A DNA stretch of 64,000 bases, taken from the NCBI RefSeq assembly GCF_025809055.1, contig NZ_CP075529.1, positions 1,550,001 through 1,614,000 on the forward strand, in the 5' to 3' direction. The notes beneath the pieces are model-generated. The model did no database searches, was not told where the DNA came from, and was given only the letters and a program-made list of their open reading frames with translations. A program made the translations under genes and the position numbers. The stretch is from Devosia sp. (GTDB taxonomy: Bacteria; Pseudomonadota; Alphaproteobacteria; Rhizobiales; Devosiaceae). Position 1 is the first letter of the stretch; the number at the start of each line of letters is the position of its first letter. Positions 15,451 to 24,618 of the stretch are shown here, piece after piece.

Positions 15451-17184
15451 ATGACCCTCTCGGAGACAGCCCTGATGACTGATGCGACCCTGCTGACCAG
15501 AATGATCATGGCCGGCCAGGGCAAGGAACAGGCCGACCTCGTCATCCGCGATATCGGCCTGCTCGATGTCATCACCGGCGCCGTCACCCTCACCGATATC
15601 GCCGTGGTCGCAGACCGGATCGTCGGCACCCATGGCAGTTACGATGGCAAGGTCGTAATCGACGGCAAGGGGCGCTTCGCCGTGCCGGGCTTCATCGATA
15701 CCCACCTCCACATCGAATCGAGCCTTGTCACCCCCCTCGAATTCGACCGCTGCGTGCTGCCCCATGGCGTCACCACGGTGCTGTGCGATCCCCACGAAAT
15801 CGCCAATGTTCTGGGCGCCGAGGGCATCCGCTACTTCCTCGACAGCGCCGAGCGCACCATCATGGATGTGCGGGTCAACCTCTCCTCCTGCGTTCCCGCC
15901 ACCCCGTTCGAAACCGCCGGCGCCCAACTCGAAATCGGCGACCTCCTGCCTTTCCGCGACCACCCCAAGGTGGTGGGCCTCGCAGAAATGATGAATTTCC
16001 CCGGCGTGCTCAATGCCGATCCCGGCATTCTTGCCAAGCTCGTCGCCTTTCAGGACGGTCACATCGATGGCCACGCGCCTCTGCTGCTGGGCCAGGCCCT
16101 CAACGGTTATCTCGCCGCCGGCATCCGCACCGACCACGAGGCGACCAGCGCCGCCGAAGCGCGCGAAAAGCTCGCCAAGGGCATGGCCATCCTCATCCGC
16201 GAGGGCTCCGTTTCCAAGGATCTTGAGGCCCTGGCCGAAATCCTCGACGACAATACGTCGAGCTTCGTTGCCCTGTGTACAGATGATCGCAATCCGCTCG
16301 ACATTGCCGAGGAGGGGCATCTTGACAGCTCCATCCGCCGGCTGATCGCCATGGGCCGGCCGCTGCACCACGTCTATCGCGCCGCCAGCCACTCGGCCGC
16401 CCGCATCTTCGGGCTCAGGGATCGCGGCCTGGTTGCGCCGGGCTGGCGCGCCGACATTGCCATTCTTGACAGTCTCGAGGGGTGCCGCGTGTCCGATGTC
16501 ATCTCGGCCGGGCGCCTCGTGACGCCGGAGCTGTTCGCCGCCCGCACCCCCGTCGCCCCCGTCGGCCTCTCCTCGATGAAGGCGCAGCCGGTCACGCCAG
16601 AGGCCTTTGTCACCGAACCCAAGCCGGGCCAGAACAGCGTGCCGGTGATCGGCGTGCGCCCCGGCCTCATTCTCACCTTCCGCGAGGAAGCGACCCTCGC
16701 CGTGGGTGAAACCGGCTTGCAGCCTGACCTCGTCGAAGACGTCATCAAGGTCGCGGTGATCGAGCGCCACGGCAAGAACGGCAATATCGGCCGCTCCTTC
16801 GTCAAGGGTTTTGGGCTGAAACGGGGCGCCATCGCCTCATCGGTCGGCCATGACAGCCACAATATCACCGTGGTCGGTGCCAGCGACGAAGACATGGCCG
16901 CCGCCGTCAACCGGCTCATCGCGCTGGGCGGCGGCTTCACGGTCGCCGATGGCGGCAAGGTCACCGCCGAACTCGCCCTGCCCCTTGCGGGCCTCATGAG
17001 CCTCAAGAGTTTTGAAGAGGTCGCCCACGATCTCCATCACCTGCGCGATGCCGCCCGGGCCCTCGATTGCGTCCTGCCCGAACCCTTCCTCCAGGTCGCC
17101 TTCCTCGCCCTGCCCGTCATCCCGCACCTCAAGATGACCGATCGCGGCCTGTTCGATGTCGACAAGTTCGATTTCGTGACCTGA
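15451..17184 (+). CDS. ade: Adenine deaminase
   Basis: Converts adenine to hypoxanthine and ammonia, feeding xanthine dehydrogenase further right in the window. 577 residues with amidohydrolase metal motifs GFIDTHLHIESS (about 80-91) and CDPHEIANV (about 112-120), a VGLAEMMNFPGV segment, GHAP, and the Ade C-terminal domain with SSVGHDSHNITVVG. The length equals typical Ade. An alternative start at 15475 (MTDATLL) is as plausible. A TTGACG hexamer near 15417 could be the -35 element. One base separates it from the next gene. Confidence 0.92.
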   Translation: MTLSETALMTDATLLTRMIMAGQGKEQADLVIRDIGLLDVITGAVTLTDIAVVADRIVGTHGSYDGKVVIDGKGRFAVPGFIDTHLHIESSLVTPLEFDRCVLPHGVTTVLCDPHEIANVLGAEGIRYFLDSAERTIMDVRVNLSSCVPATPFETAGAQLEIGDLLPFRDHPKVVGLAEMMNFPGVLNADPGILAKLVAFQDGHIDGHAPLLLGQALNGYLAAGIRTDHEATSAAEAREKLAKGMAILIREGSVSKDLEALAEILDDNTSSFVALCTDDRNPLDIAEEGHLDSSIRRLIAMGRPLHHVYRAASHSAARIFGLRDRGLVAPGWRADIAILDSLEGCRVSDVISAGRLVTPELFAARTPVAPVGLSSMKAQPVTPEAFVTEPKPGQNSVPVIGVRPGLILTFREEATLAVGETGLQPDLVEDVIKVAVIERHGKNGNIGRSFVKGFGLKRGAIASSVGHDSHNITVVGASDEDMAAAVNRLIALGGGFTVADGGKVTAELALPLAGLMSLKSFEEVAHDLHHLRDAARALDCVLPEPFLQVAFLALPVIPHLKMTDRGLFDVDKFDFVT

Positions 17185-17185
17185 A

Positions 17186-18811
17186 TTGAGCATTTCCTCG
17201 CTCTATCTCGCCTGGGTCGAAGACCTCCCGCCCCGCCTCAATGCGGTCAAGGCCACGCGCGGCATTGGCCTGGTCATGTCCGACGGCATCGTGCTCAAGA
17301 CCGATCACTATGCCCCGCGCTCCCCCGGCCCCCATCCGACCATCCTCATGCGCCTGCCCTATGGAAGGCGCGGCTTCGGCCCCATCGCCGAGGCCTATGC
17401 CGAACGCGGCTTTCACGTGGTCATCCAGGCCTGCCGGGGCACCGAAAAATCCGGCGGCAGCTTCGATCCCTTCGCCAATGAGCGCGCCGATGGCCTGGCG
17501 ACGCTTGACTGGATCAAGGCGCAACCCTGGTTCGATGGCAGCATCGGGCTCACCGGCCCGTCCTATCTCGGCTACGCGCAATGGGCCATTTCCGATGCCC
17601 TGCCCGAAAAGGCCGCCATGGCCACAAAGGTTACCACGGCCGATTTCCGGCCTGTCGTGTTTCCCGCCGGCGCCTTTCACCTCAATCTCTGGCTGAGTTG
17701 GGTGCAGGTCATCGAGGGCCTGCGCAACAGCCCGCTGGCCACCGCCGCCCGCATGTTTTCCGGCGATATCGAGCGGCGTACCGAAAAGGCCGCCGCCATC
17801 CTGCCGCTGGTCGAGGCCGACAAGGCCGTGGTCGGCCACAAGGTGCCGTTCTGGCGCCACTGGTTCGAGCACGCCATCGGCAATGACGCCTTCTGGCACG
17901 ATCTCGATCACCGCCACCGTCTCACCGAAAAGACCCCGCCGGTGCATTTCATCTCCGGCTGGTACGATTTCATGCTCGATCCGCTCCTGGCCGATTATCG
18001 CCGGCTGGTCGAACTGGGCCACCGCCCCTATCTCACCATCGGCACCTGGTTTCACATCGCCGAGGAATTGCAGCGCGACAACTTGCGGGAAACCCTGGTC
18101 TGGATGCGCGCCAAGCTCATGGACGATGACACCGGCCTCCGGCGCAATCCGGTCCGCATCCATATTTCCGGCCGCGAGGAATGGCACGAATTCGACGCCT
18201 ACCCGCCCGGCCCGGCCAGTCCCTCCACCTGGCATGTCGCCCCCGACGGCACGCTTGCCACCCACGGGCCGCGCAGCCACGGCACCAGCCACTATCGGTA
18301 CGATCCGGCCGAGCCCACGCCCAATCTGGGCGGCGCCGTCTTCGCCTTTACCGGAGCCGGTGCTGTCGACAATGCCCCATTGGAAGCCCGCCCCGACGTG
18401 CTGACCTTTACCAGCCCGGTGCTGACGCGCGACCTGACCCTGATCGGCCGCTGCCGGGTCAACCTGGCCGCCCGGGCCAGCCATCCCGATGTTGATTTCT
18501 TCGTGCGCCTCAACGATGTCGGCCCCGATGGCACCTCGATCAATATCTGCGACGGCCTCGTCCGTGTCACGCCCGAGACGCCCGCCACAGATGGCGCCTG
18601 GCAACTGGCCATCGACCTGCACGCCATGGCCCACAGCTTCCGGCCCGGCCATCGCCTGCGCCTGCTGATCGCCTCCGGCGCCCATCCCCGCTATGCGCGC
18701 AATCCGGGCACCGGCGAACATATCGGCACAGCCACGCACATGGTGGCCAATGACGTGGAAATCCTCCACACCGGCACCAGCCTGTCCCTGCCCGCCTACA
18801 CGCTGCCCTGA
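17186..18811 (+). CDS. CocE/NonD family alpha/beta hydrolase (X-Pro dipeptidyl-peptidase S15 type)
   Basis: 541 residues. The N-terminal hydrolase domain contains GPSYLGYAQW (nucleophile serine about 125) and GWYDFMLDP (acid Asp); the C-terminal half is the jelly-roll domain typical of CocE (DLTLIGRCRVNLAAR...DVDFFVRLNDVGPDG). Known members hydrolyse esters or amides such as cocaine, beta-lactam esters and acyl-peptides; substrate here is unknown. No signal peptide. The TTG start one base after the ade stop implies coupling; the next in-frame ATG would delete about 30 residues. Confidence 0.82.
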   Translation: MSISSLYLAWVEDLPPRLNAVKATRGIGLVMSDGIVLKTDHYAPRSPGPHPTILMRLPYGRRGFGPIAEAYAERGFHVVIQACRGTEKSGGSFDPFANERADGLATLDWIKAQPWFDGSIGLTGPSYLGYAQWAISDALPEKAAMATKVTTADFRPVVFPAGAFHLNLWLSWVQVIEGLRNSPLATAARMFSGDIERRTEKAAAILPLVEADKAVVGHKVPFWRHWFEHAIGNDAFWHDLDHRHRLTEKTPPVHFISGWYDFMLDPLLADYRRLVELGHRPYLTIGTWFHIAEELQRDNLRETLVWMRAKLMDDDTGLRRNPVRIHISGREEWHEFDAYPPGPASPSTWHVAPDGTLATHGPRSHGTSHYRYDPAEPTPNLGGAVFAFTGAGAVDNAPLEARPDVLTFTSPVLTRDLTLIGRCRVNLAARASHPDVDFFVRLNDVGPDGTSINICDGLVRVTPETPATDGAWQLAIDLHAMAHSFRPGHRLRLLIASGAHPRYARNPGTGEHIGTATHMVANDVEILHTGTSLSLPAYTLP

Positions 18812-19073
18812 CCGGCGTTGAATCCGCCAGACGCTCGATTGTCACCCCGGCGCAGGCCGGGGCCCATCCCGAGATGTGGCGAGTGATCCCTTCCTGCGCC
18901 GCGATCACATCACAGTTTGGACGCCATCTTGCTCCACAACCAACGCGATCTAGCGCATTGAAATCCCACTGGTTTCCCGCGCACTCACGTCAATTGTACC
19001 GAACCGTACATACCCTATTGCCAATTTAGTTATTCTACATAACTATATTCCGGCATCATTCAGGGAGGATGAG
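18812..19073. promoter_or_regulatory. Intergenic region with REP-like hairpin and AT-rich promoter segment
   Basis: A REP-like hairpin (CCCCGG...CCGGGG, introduced by GTCA) lies at 18841-18870. The last 60 bp before the next gene are markedly AT-rich for this genome (TTTAGTTATTCTACATAACTATATT) and end in AGGGAGGATGAG before the ATG, so a strong promoter and ribosome binding site for the secreted esterase are likely here. Confidence 0.5.
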
Positions 19074-20738
19074 ATGCTGACTTATTGGAGGAGCCCCATC
19101 GCGATCGGCGCCTTGCTGGCCACTACGGCCTGGGCCGGTCCCGCCATGGCCGAAAGCCTCGATTGCGCTTCCGTCGCCGGGCATGATTTCGGTATCGAGG
19201 GCCTGGTGATCGCCTCGGCCGAAGCCCTGCCAGTGGGCGAAAACGCGCCGGTTGCCCATTGCATGGTCAAGGGCCATGTCGGCGAACGCACCGGTGTCGA
19301 CGGCAACACCTATCGCGTCAGTTTCGACCTGCGCCTGCCGGACGACTGGAATGGCCGCTTTGTCCACCAGTTCAACGGTGGCAATGACGGCGCCGTTGTC
19401 CCGGCCATGGGCGACCTGCGCAATGGCGACCCGGCCGACAATGCCCTGTCGCGCAATTATGCCGTCGTCTCGAGCGATGCCGGCCACGATGGCGCGGCAC
19501 ACCCCGAGGCAGGTCTGGCCGGCGGCGCTCAGTTCGGCTTTGATCCCGAAGCGCGCAGCGACTACGGCTACAGCGCCGTCGCCAAGCTCAACCCGGTCGC
19601 CACCGACCTCGTCGAAGCCTATTATGGCGAACCGATTGCCTATAGCTATGGCGTTGGCGGTTCCAATGGCGGACGCCATGGCCTTGTTCAGGCCACACGC
19701 CTGCCCGACGCCTTCGACGGTATTCTCGCCGCGTATCCCGGTTTCAACCTGCCGCGCGCCGCCGTTCAGCACGCCTGGGACGTACAGGCCTTCAAGGCCA
19801 TCAATGGCGATATCCGCACCGCCTTCACCCAGGAAGACCTGACCCTGGTTGCCGATGCGGTCCTGGCAGCCTGTGACGGCCTGGACGATCTCGAAGACGG
19901 CATCATCGCCGATTATCCGGCCTGCCAGGCCAGCTTCGATGTCACCACGCTCACCTGCGCGGCCGGCAGCACCAATGCCTGCCTGGCTCCGGCACAGGTG
20001 GAAGCCCTGCAGAAAATTCACGCCGGCCCGACCAATTCCGCCGGCGAGCAGCTCTACAGCAACTGGGCCTGGGATCGCGGCATTGCCAGCGGCAACTGGC
20101 GGTTCTGGAAACTGGAAAGCGGCGTCCCGCCCTGGGATTCAATGCCCCTGATCGCCACCATGGGCGCGGCCTCACTGGCCACCATTTTCTCCAACCCGCC
20201 GGTTGATGTGGGCGGCGATCCCGCCGCGCTCGAACAGTTCCTGCTCGACTATGATTTCGATACCGATGTCACTGTCGCCGCGACCACCGACGCCTTCGCC
20301 GAATCCCCCATGGATTTCATGACCCCCACCGATATCGGCAATCCGGAAATGGCAGAATTCCGCGACGCCGGTGGCAAGATGATTGTCTTTCACGGCATCA
20401 GCGATCCGGTGTTTTCGGTGATGGACACCATCAGTTGGTACGAAAAGCTCGACGCCAATGCTGACGGCAAGGCCGCCGATTTCGTCAAGTTCTACGCCGT
20501 GCCCGGCATGGGCCATGGCTCGGGCAGCCCGGCAACCGACAAGTTCGACGCCTTCTCGGCTCTGGTCGATTGGGTCGAGAACGGCAATGAGCCGGACTTC
20601 CTCGTGGCCACGGCGACCCCGGACAATGAATACGTTCCGGAAATGGCCAACATCACCCGCAAGCTGTGCCCCTATCCGACCATCGCCCGCTTTACGGGCG
20701 GCGTGGAAGCCAGCTACGAAAGCTTCGCCTGCAAATAA
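19074..20738 (+). CDS. Secreted tannase/feruloyl esterase family protein
   Basis: 554 residues with a signal peptide (hydrophobic 9-22, cleavage after AMA, about residue 25), so periplasmic or extracellular. Family motifs are seen: HQFNGGNDG, SSDAGHDG, the nucleophile elbow GGSNGGRHG at about 198-206, FHGISDPVFS (acid) and the histidine in VPGMGHGSGSP. Paired cysteines occur around the calcium/lid region (LAACDGLDDLEDG). Members hydrolyse esters of phenolic acids such as gallate or ferulate. Its own terminator follows. Substrate unproven. Confidence 0.82.
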   Translation: MLTYWRSPIAIGALLATTAWAGPAMAESLDCASVAGHDFGIEGLVIASAEALPVGENAPVAHCMVKGHVGERTGVDGNTYRVSFDLRLPDDWNGRFVHQFNGGNDGAVVPAMGDLRNGDPADNALSRNYAVVSSDAGHDGAAHPEAGLAGGAQFGFDPEARSDYGYSAVAKLNPVATDLVEAYYGEPIAYSYGVGGSNGGRHGLVQATRLPDAFDGILAAYPGFNLPRAAVQHAWDVQAFKAINGDIRTAFTQEDLTLVADAVLAACDGLDDLEDGIIADYPACQASFDVTTLTCAAGSTNACLAPAQVEALQKIHAGPTNSAGEQLYSNWAWDRGIASGNWRFWKLESGVPPWDSMPLIATMGAASLATIFSNPPVDVGGDPAALEQFLLDYDFDTDVTVAATTDAFAESPMDFMTPTDIGNPEMAEFRDAGGKMIVFHGISDPVFSVMDTISWYEKLDANADGKAADFVKFYAVPGMGHGSGSPATDKFDAFSALVDWVENGNEPDFLVATATPDNEYVPEMANITRKLCPYPTIARFTGGVEASYESFACK

Positions 20739-20742
20739 AATC

Positions 20743-20771
20743 AAAAAGCCCGCCGGAAGGCGGGCTTTTTT
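20743..20771 (+). terminator. Rho-independent terminator
   Basis: GCCCGCC-GGAA-GGCGGGC stem-loop followed by six T, seven bases after the esterase stop codon. Confidence 0.92.
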
Positions 20772-20860
20772 CCATGAACAGACCCACGCACCGGGTTTCG
20801 CCTTCCCCTGCCCATTCAGGGAAGTATGCACCTCACGCGTACTGACATCTGAACTTTCCC

Positions 20861-21060
20861 AATGTCATCCCCGCGAAACACCATGTCATCCCCGCGAAAG
20901 CGGGGATCTCCGTTCCCGCCAGAACAGATTCCCGCTTTCGCGGGAATGACCCAGTGGTACGGTCAAATCACGACAGGCAGGCCTGTTTGCTTGGAAACCG
21001 ATCCCCCGGCCCCCATCGCCCCCTCGCCCCTTCGGGGAGAGGGCCGGGGTGAGGGGTCAT
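20861..21060. repeat. REP-like cluster followed by CTC-rich element
   Basis: Between the esterase terminator and glcB. A truncated unit (GTCATCCCCGCGAAA at about 20864) is followed by a full hairpin unit near 20884 and an inverted unit ending GCGGGAATGAC near 20949, a typical paired REP arrangement. From about 21008 there is a CCCCTTCGGGGAGAGGG...GTGAGGGGTC element of the family also seen at 7366 and elsewhere. No gene in 20772-21100. Confidence 0.75.
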
Positions 21061-21100
21061 AGCCCCCAGCGACCACCAGAGCCGCAGAAAACCCTCGCAG

Positions 21101-23263
21101 CTACTTCCCGTCGCGCGCTTTCACCTTGCGCCGGGCCGCGTGCAGCAGCGGCTCGGTATAGCCCGAAGGCTGGTCGGCGCCATGCAGGGCCAGGTCGAGC
21201 GCCGCCCGGAAGGCCACCGATTGGAAATTGTCCGCCATCGGCCGGTAGAGCGGATCATCCTTGTTCTGGTCATCAACCACGCTCGCCATGCGCTCGAAAA
21301 CCGAGGTCACCTCGTCACGGCTCACCAGCCCATGACGCAGCCAGTTGGCGACCGCCTGGCTGGAAATCCGGCAGGTGGCGCGGTCTTCCATAAGCCCCAC
21401 ATTGTTGATGTCCGGCACCTTGGAACAGCCCACGCCCTGCTGCACCCAGCGCACCACATAGCCCAGAATGCCCTGGGCATTGTTTTCGAGTTCGCGGGTG
21501 ATCTCCTCCCGGCTGAGCGCAAAGGGCTCCTGCACCGGCATTGAAAACAGGTCAGCCAGCGGCGGCACGGCCTGGTTGTGGCGGCGCTGCTGGGCTGCCA
21601 GCACATCGACCTGGTGATAGTGCAGCGCATGCAGCGTCGCCGCCGTCGGCGACGGCACCCAGGCGGTATTGGCGCCGGCATTGGGATGGCCGACCTTGGC
21701 CTCCATCATGGCCGCCATGTCGTCGGGGCGCGCCCACATGCCCTTGCCGATCTGCGCCTTGCCGGAAAATCCTGCAGCGAGCCCGATCAGCACATTGCGG
21801 TCCTCATAGGAGGCAATCCACTGTTCGCTCTTGATCTCGTCCTTGCGCAGCACCGCGCCCGCTTCCATCGAGGTGTGGATTTCATCGCCGGTCCGGTCGA
21901 GGAAGCCGGTATTGATGAAGAACACCCGCGCGCGCGCCTCGTAGATGGCCGCCTTGAGATTAGCCGAGGTGCGGCGCTCCTCATCCATGATGCCGATCTT
22001 GATCGTGTTCGGCTTAAGGCCCAGCATGGTTTCGACCGAGGCGAAGATGGCGCAGGCAAAAGCCACTTCTTCGGGCCCATGCATCTTGGGCTTGACCACA
22101 TAGATGGCGCCATTGCGGGCATTGTTGCCCTTGTCGTGCATGGCACAAAGCGCGGTCACCGCCGCATCCATGAGCCCCTCGCCGACAGGCTTGCCATCGA
22201 GCAGCACGGCATCGGTGGTCATCAGGTGCCCGACATTGCGCACCAGCAGCAGCGAGCGTCCCTTGAGCACCAGTTCGCCGCCATTGGCGCCCTTGTAAAC
22301 CCGGTCGGCCTTGAGCTTGCGGGTAATGGTCTTGCCGCCCTTCTCGAAGGTGTCTTCGAGGTTGCCCTGCATCAGCCCGAGCCAGTTGCCATAGACCTCG
22401 ACCTTGTCCTCGGCATCGACGGCGGCCACCGAGTCCTCGCAATCCTGGATCGTGGTCAGCGCCGCCTCGACCACCACATCGGCGAGACCGGCCGCATGGG
22501 TCGCCCCGATAGCATTGGCCGGATCGATGACCAGGATGGCGTGCAATCCGTGATGCACCAGCACAATCTCGGCCGTCTGGCCCTCGCCCTTGTAGCCCAC
22601 AAAAGCAGATTGGTCCTTGAGCGTCGCCGGGCCGGCCTTGGTGTCGATGACCAAGGTCGCGACGCCTCCCTGCTCGGCCACCACATAGGCGGTCACATCG
22701 GCATGGCTGCCCTGGGTCAGCGGAAAGGCGTCGTCGAGAAACTGGGCCGCCCGCGCCACCACGGCCGCGCCGCGCGCGGGATTATAGCCCTTGCCCGGCG
22801 CCAGCTCGCCGTCGCGGCTGACGACATCGGTGCCGTACAGCGCGTCATAGAGGCTCCCCCAGCGCGCATTGGCAGCATTGAGCGCATAGCGGGCATTGGA
22901 GACCGGCACCACCAGCTGCGGGCCGCAGATGCTGGAGATTTCCGGATCGAGCCCTTCGGTTTCGATCTGGAAATCACCCGGCTCGGCGACCAGGTAGCCG
23001 ATCTCCTTGAGGAAGAAATCATAGCCCTGCGGGTTCTTGGCCACCGGCCCGTATTTGTGGTGCCACTCATCGATCTGGCTCTGGATCGTGTCGCGCCTGG
23101 CCAGCAGCCGCGCATTGGTGGGCACATGCTCCTTGAGCATTGTGGCAAAGCCGTCCCAGAACTGCTCGGCCGAAACAGGTGTCCCGGGTAGGGCCTTGCC
23201 CTCGACGAAATCCACCAGCAGCGGATGCACGGAAAGGCCGGATTTCGTCACATATTCGGTCAT
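21101..23263 (-). CDS. glcB: Malate synthase G
   Basis: Condenses glyoxylate with acetyl-CoA to malate. 720 residues, the typical GlcB length, with GNWLGLMQGNLE, GPEEVAFACAIF, GIMDEERRTSANLKA, FINTGFLDRTGDEIHTSMEAG and GANTAWVPSPTAATLHALHYH, all matching the family's TIM-barrel and C-terminal plug. It is the last gene of the purine run (50 bp after guaD), which makes sense because ureidoglycolate lyase in this window yields glyoxylate. It can also serve glycolate metabolism. Confidence 0.95.
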   Translation of the reverse strand: MTEYVTKSGLSVHPLLVDFVEGKALPGTPVSAEQFWDGFATMLKEHVPTNARLLARRDTIQSQIDEWHHKYGPVAKNPQGYDFFLKEIGYLVAEPGDFQIETEGLDPEISSICGPQLVVPVSNARYALNAANARWGSLYDALYGTDVVSRDGELAPGKGYNPARGAAVVARAAQFLDDAFPLTQGSHADVTAYVVAEQGGVATLVIDTKAGPATLKDQSAFVGYKGEGQTAEIVLVHHGLHAILVIDPANAIGATHAAGLADVVVEAALTTIQDCEDSVAAVDAEDKVEVYGNWLGLMQGNLEDTFEKGGKTITRKLKADRVYKGANGGELVLKGRSLLLVRNVGHLMTTDAVLLDGKPVGEGLMDAAVTALCAMHDKGNNARNGAIYVVKPKMHGPEEVAFACAIFASVETMLGLKPNTIKIGIMDEERRTSANLKAAIYEARARVFFINTGFLDRTGDEIHTSMEAGAVLRKDEIKSEQWIASYEDRNVLIGLAAGFSGKAQIGKGMWARPDDMAAMMEAKVGHPNAGANTAWVPSPTAATLHALHYHQVDVLAAQQRRHNQAVPPLADLFSMPVQEPFALSREEITRELENNAQGILGYVVRWVQQGVGCSKVPDINNVGLMEDRATCRISSQAVANWLRHGLVSRDEVTSVFERMASVVDDQNKDDPLYRPMADNFQSVAFRAALDLALHGADQPSGYTEPLLHAARRKVKARDGK

Positions 23264-23316
23264 GGATAAGCCTCTGAGGACAGCATTGCGACAGCTTTAG
23301 GCCATCCCCGCAGGCC

Positions 23317-24618
23317 TCACAACCCGCCTAAAGTCGACTTCGCCCTTGCGCCAGCGACATAGACTTCAGCCACCGAACGGTCATCGCCCAGCGTCTGCAG
23401 CAGGAACAATTCTTCCACCAGACTGCTCACCGTTGCCATGCGCATCCGCATGGTGGGCGTCGCCCCCGCATCGAGTACGATCAGGTCTGCGGCCATGCCC
23501 GGAGCGATCGCGCCGATCGTGCCCTCCAGCCCCAGCGCCTCGGCATTGCCGCGCGTCGCCATGTGGAATGAGGCGAGCGGATTGAGCCGCTGCCCGCGCA
23601 ATTGCAGGATCTTGTAGCCTTCGTCGAGCGTGCGCAGCATGGAGACGTTTGTGCCTCCGCCGATATCGGTCGCCACCCCGATCCGCACGCCATTGTTGAT
23701 CAGCCGCTCGCGGTCGAACAGGCCCGATCCCAGGAACAGGTTCGATGTCGGGCAGAACACCGCCACCGCTCCGGTTTCCGCCAGCACCCCGGCCTCGCGA
23801 TGGTTGAGATGGATGCAGTGCCCCAGAAGCGTCTTGCGCCCAAGCAGCCCGTAGTATTCGTAGATCCCGGTATAGTCCGGGCTCTGCGGATAAAGCTCCA
23901 TCGAATAGGAAATCTCGGCGTCGTTCTCGCTGAGATGGGTCTGCACGTAGCAGTCGGGAAATTCCCCCACCAGCGCCCGCGCCGCGTCCATCTGCGCCGG
24001 GGTCGAGGTGATGGCGAAGCGCGGCGAGATGGCATAGAGCGCCCGCCCCCGCCCATGCCAGCGCGCAATCAGCGCCTCGGTGTCGTCATAGCTCGATTGC
24101 GCCGTATCGCAGAGCCCCTCGGGCGCATTGCGATCCATCATCACCTTGCCGCCGACCATCAGCATATTGCGCCGCTGCGCCTCGGCGAAAAACGCATCGA
24201 CGCTGCGCGGATGGCTCGAGCAATAAGCCACGGCGGTCGTCGTCCCGTGCCGGATCAGCGCATCGTAGAAATCCACCGCCACCGCATCGGCATGGCCCTG
24301 CTGGGAAAACTTCTGTTCCTCGATGAAGGTATAGGTGTTGAGCCATTCCAGGAGCGAACCAGCATAGGCCGCCATCATCTGGCTCTGCACATAATGCAGG
24401 TGCAGGTCGATGAACCCCGGCAGGATCAGGTGCGGCCGGTGATCGATGATGACGGCGCCAACGGCATCGGCCTCGGAAAAATCGCCGACCGCCACCACCT
24501 TGCCGTCCTCGATGCTGACCGCGCCATCCTCGATATAGAGATAGCTCGCCTCGTCATCGATTCCCTCGGGCGCCCGATGAAAGCTCAGCACCCGCCCGCG
24601 CAGGATGGTCCGGCTCAC
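23317..24618 (-). CDS. guaD: Guanine deaminase
   Basis: Converts guanine to xanthine. 433 residues, with amidohydrolase motifs GFIDLHLHYVQSQM (zinc His pair), YCSSHPRSVDAFF, HLSENDAEI, LGHCIHL and ATDIGGGTNVSML. The GTG start at 24616-24618 overlaps the puuD stop, so the two genes are translationally coupled; a longer reading frame into puuD is not needed. Xanthine produced here enters the xanthine dehydrogenase encoded upstream in the same run. Confidence 0.92.
   Translation of the reverse strand: MSRTILRGRVLSFHRAPEGIDDEASYLYIEDGAVSIEDGKVVAVGDFSEADAVGAVIIDHRPHLILPGFIDLHLHYVQSQMMAAYAGSLLEWLNTYTFIEEQKFSQQGHADAVAVDFYDALIRHGTTTAVAYCSSHPRSVDAFFAEAQRRNMLMVGGKVMMDRNAPEGLCDTAQSSYDDTEALIARWHGRGRALYAISPRFAITSTPAQMDAARALVGEFPDCYVQTHLSENDAEISYSMELYPQSPDYTGIYEYYGLLGRKTLLGHCIHLNHREAGVLAETGAVAVFCPTSNLFLGSGLFDRERLINNGVRIGVATDIGGGTNVSMLRTLDEGYKILQLRGQRLNPLASFHMATRGNAEALGLEGTIGAIAPGMAADLIVLDAGATPTMRMRMATVSSLVEELFLLQTLGDDRSVAEVYVAGARAKSTLGGL

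Noticed and set aside
21578..23191. Long plus-strand open frame opposite glcB (537 codons)
   Set aside because: GC-rich codon-position shadow of malate synthase; no recognisable domain and composition rich in His, Arg and Gly. The same applies to long antisense frames over xdhB, the 5'-nucleotidase, adenine deaminase and thuE.
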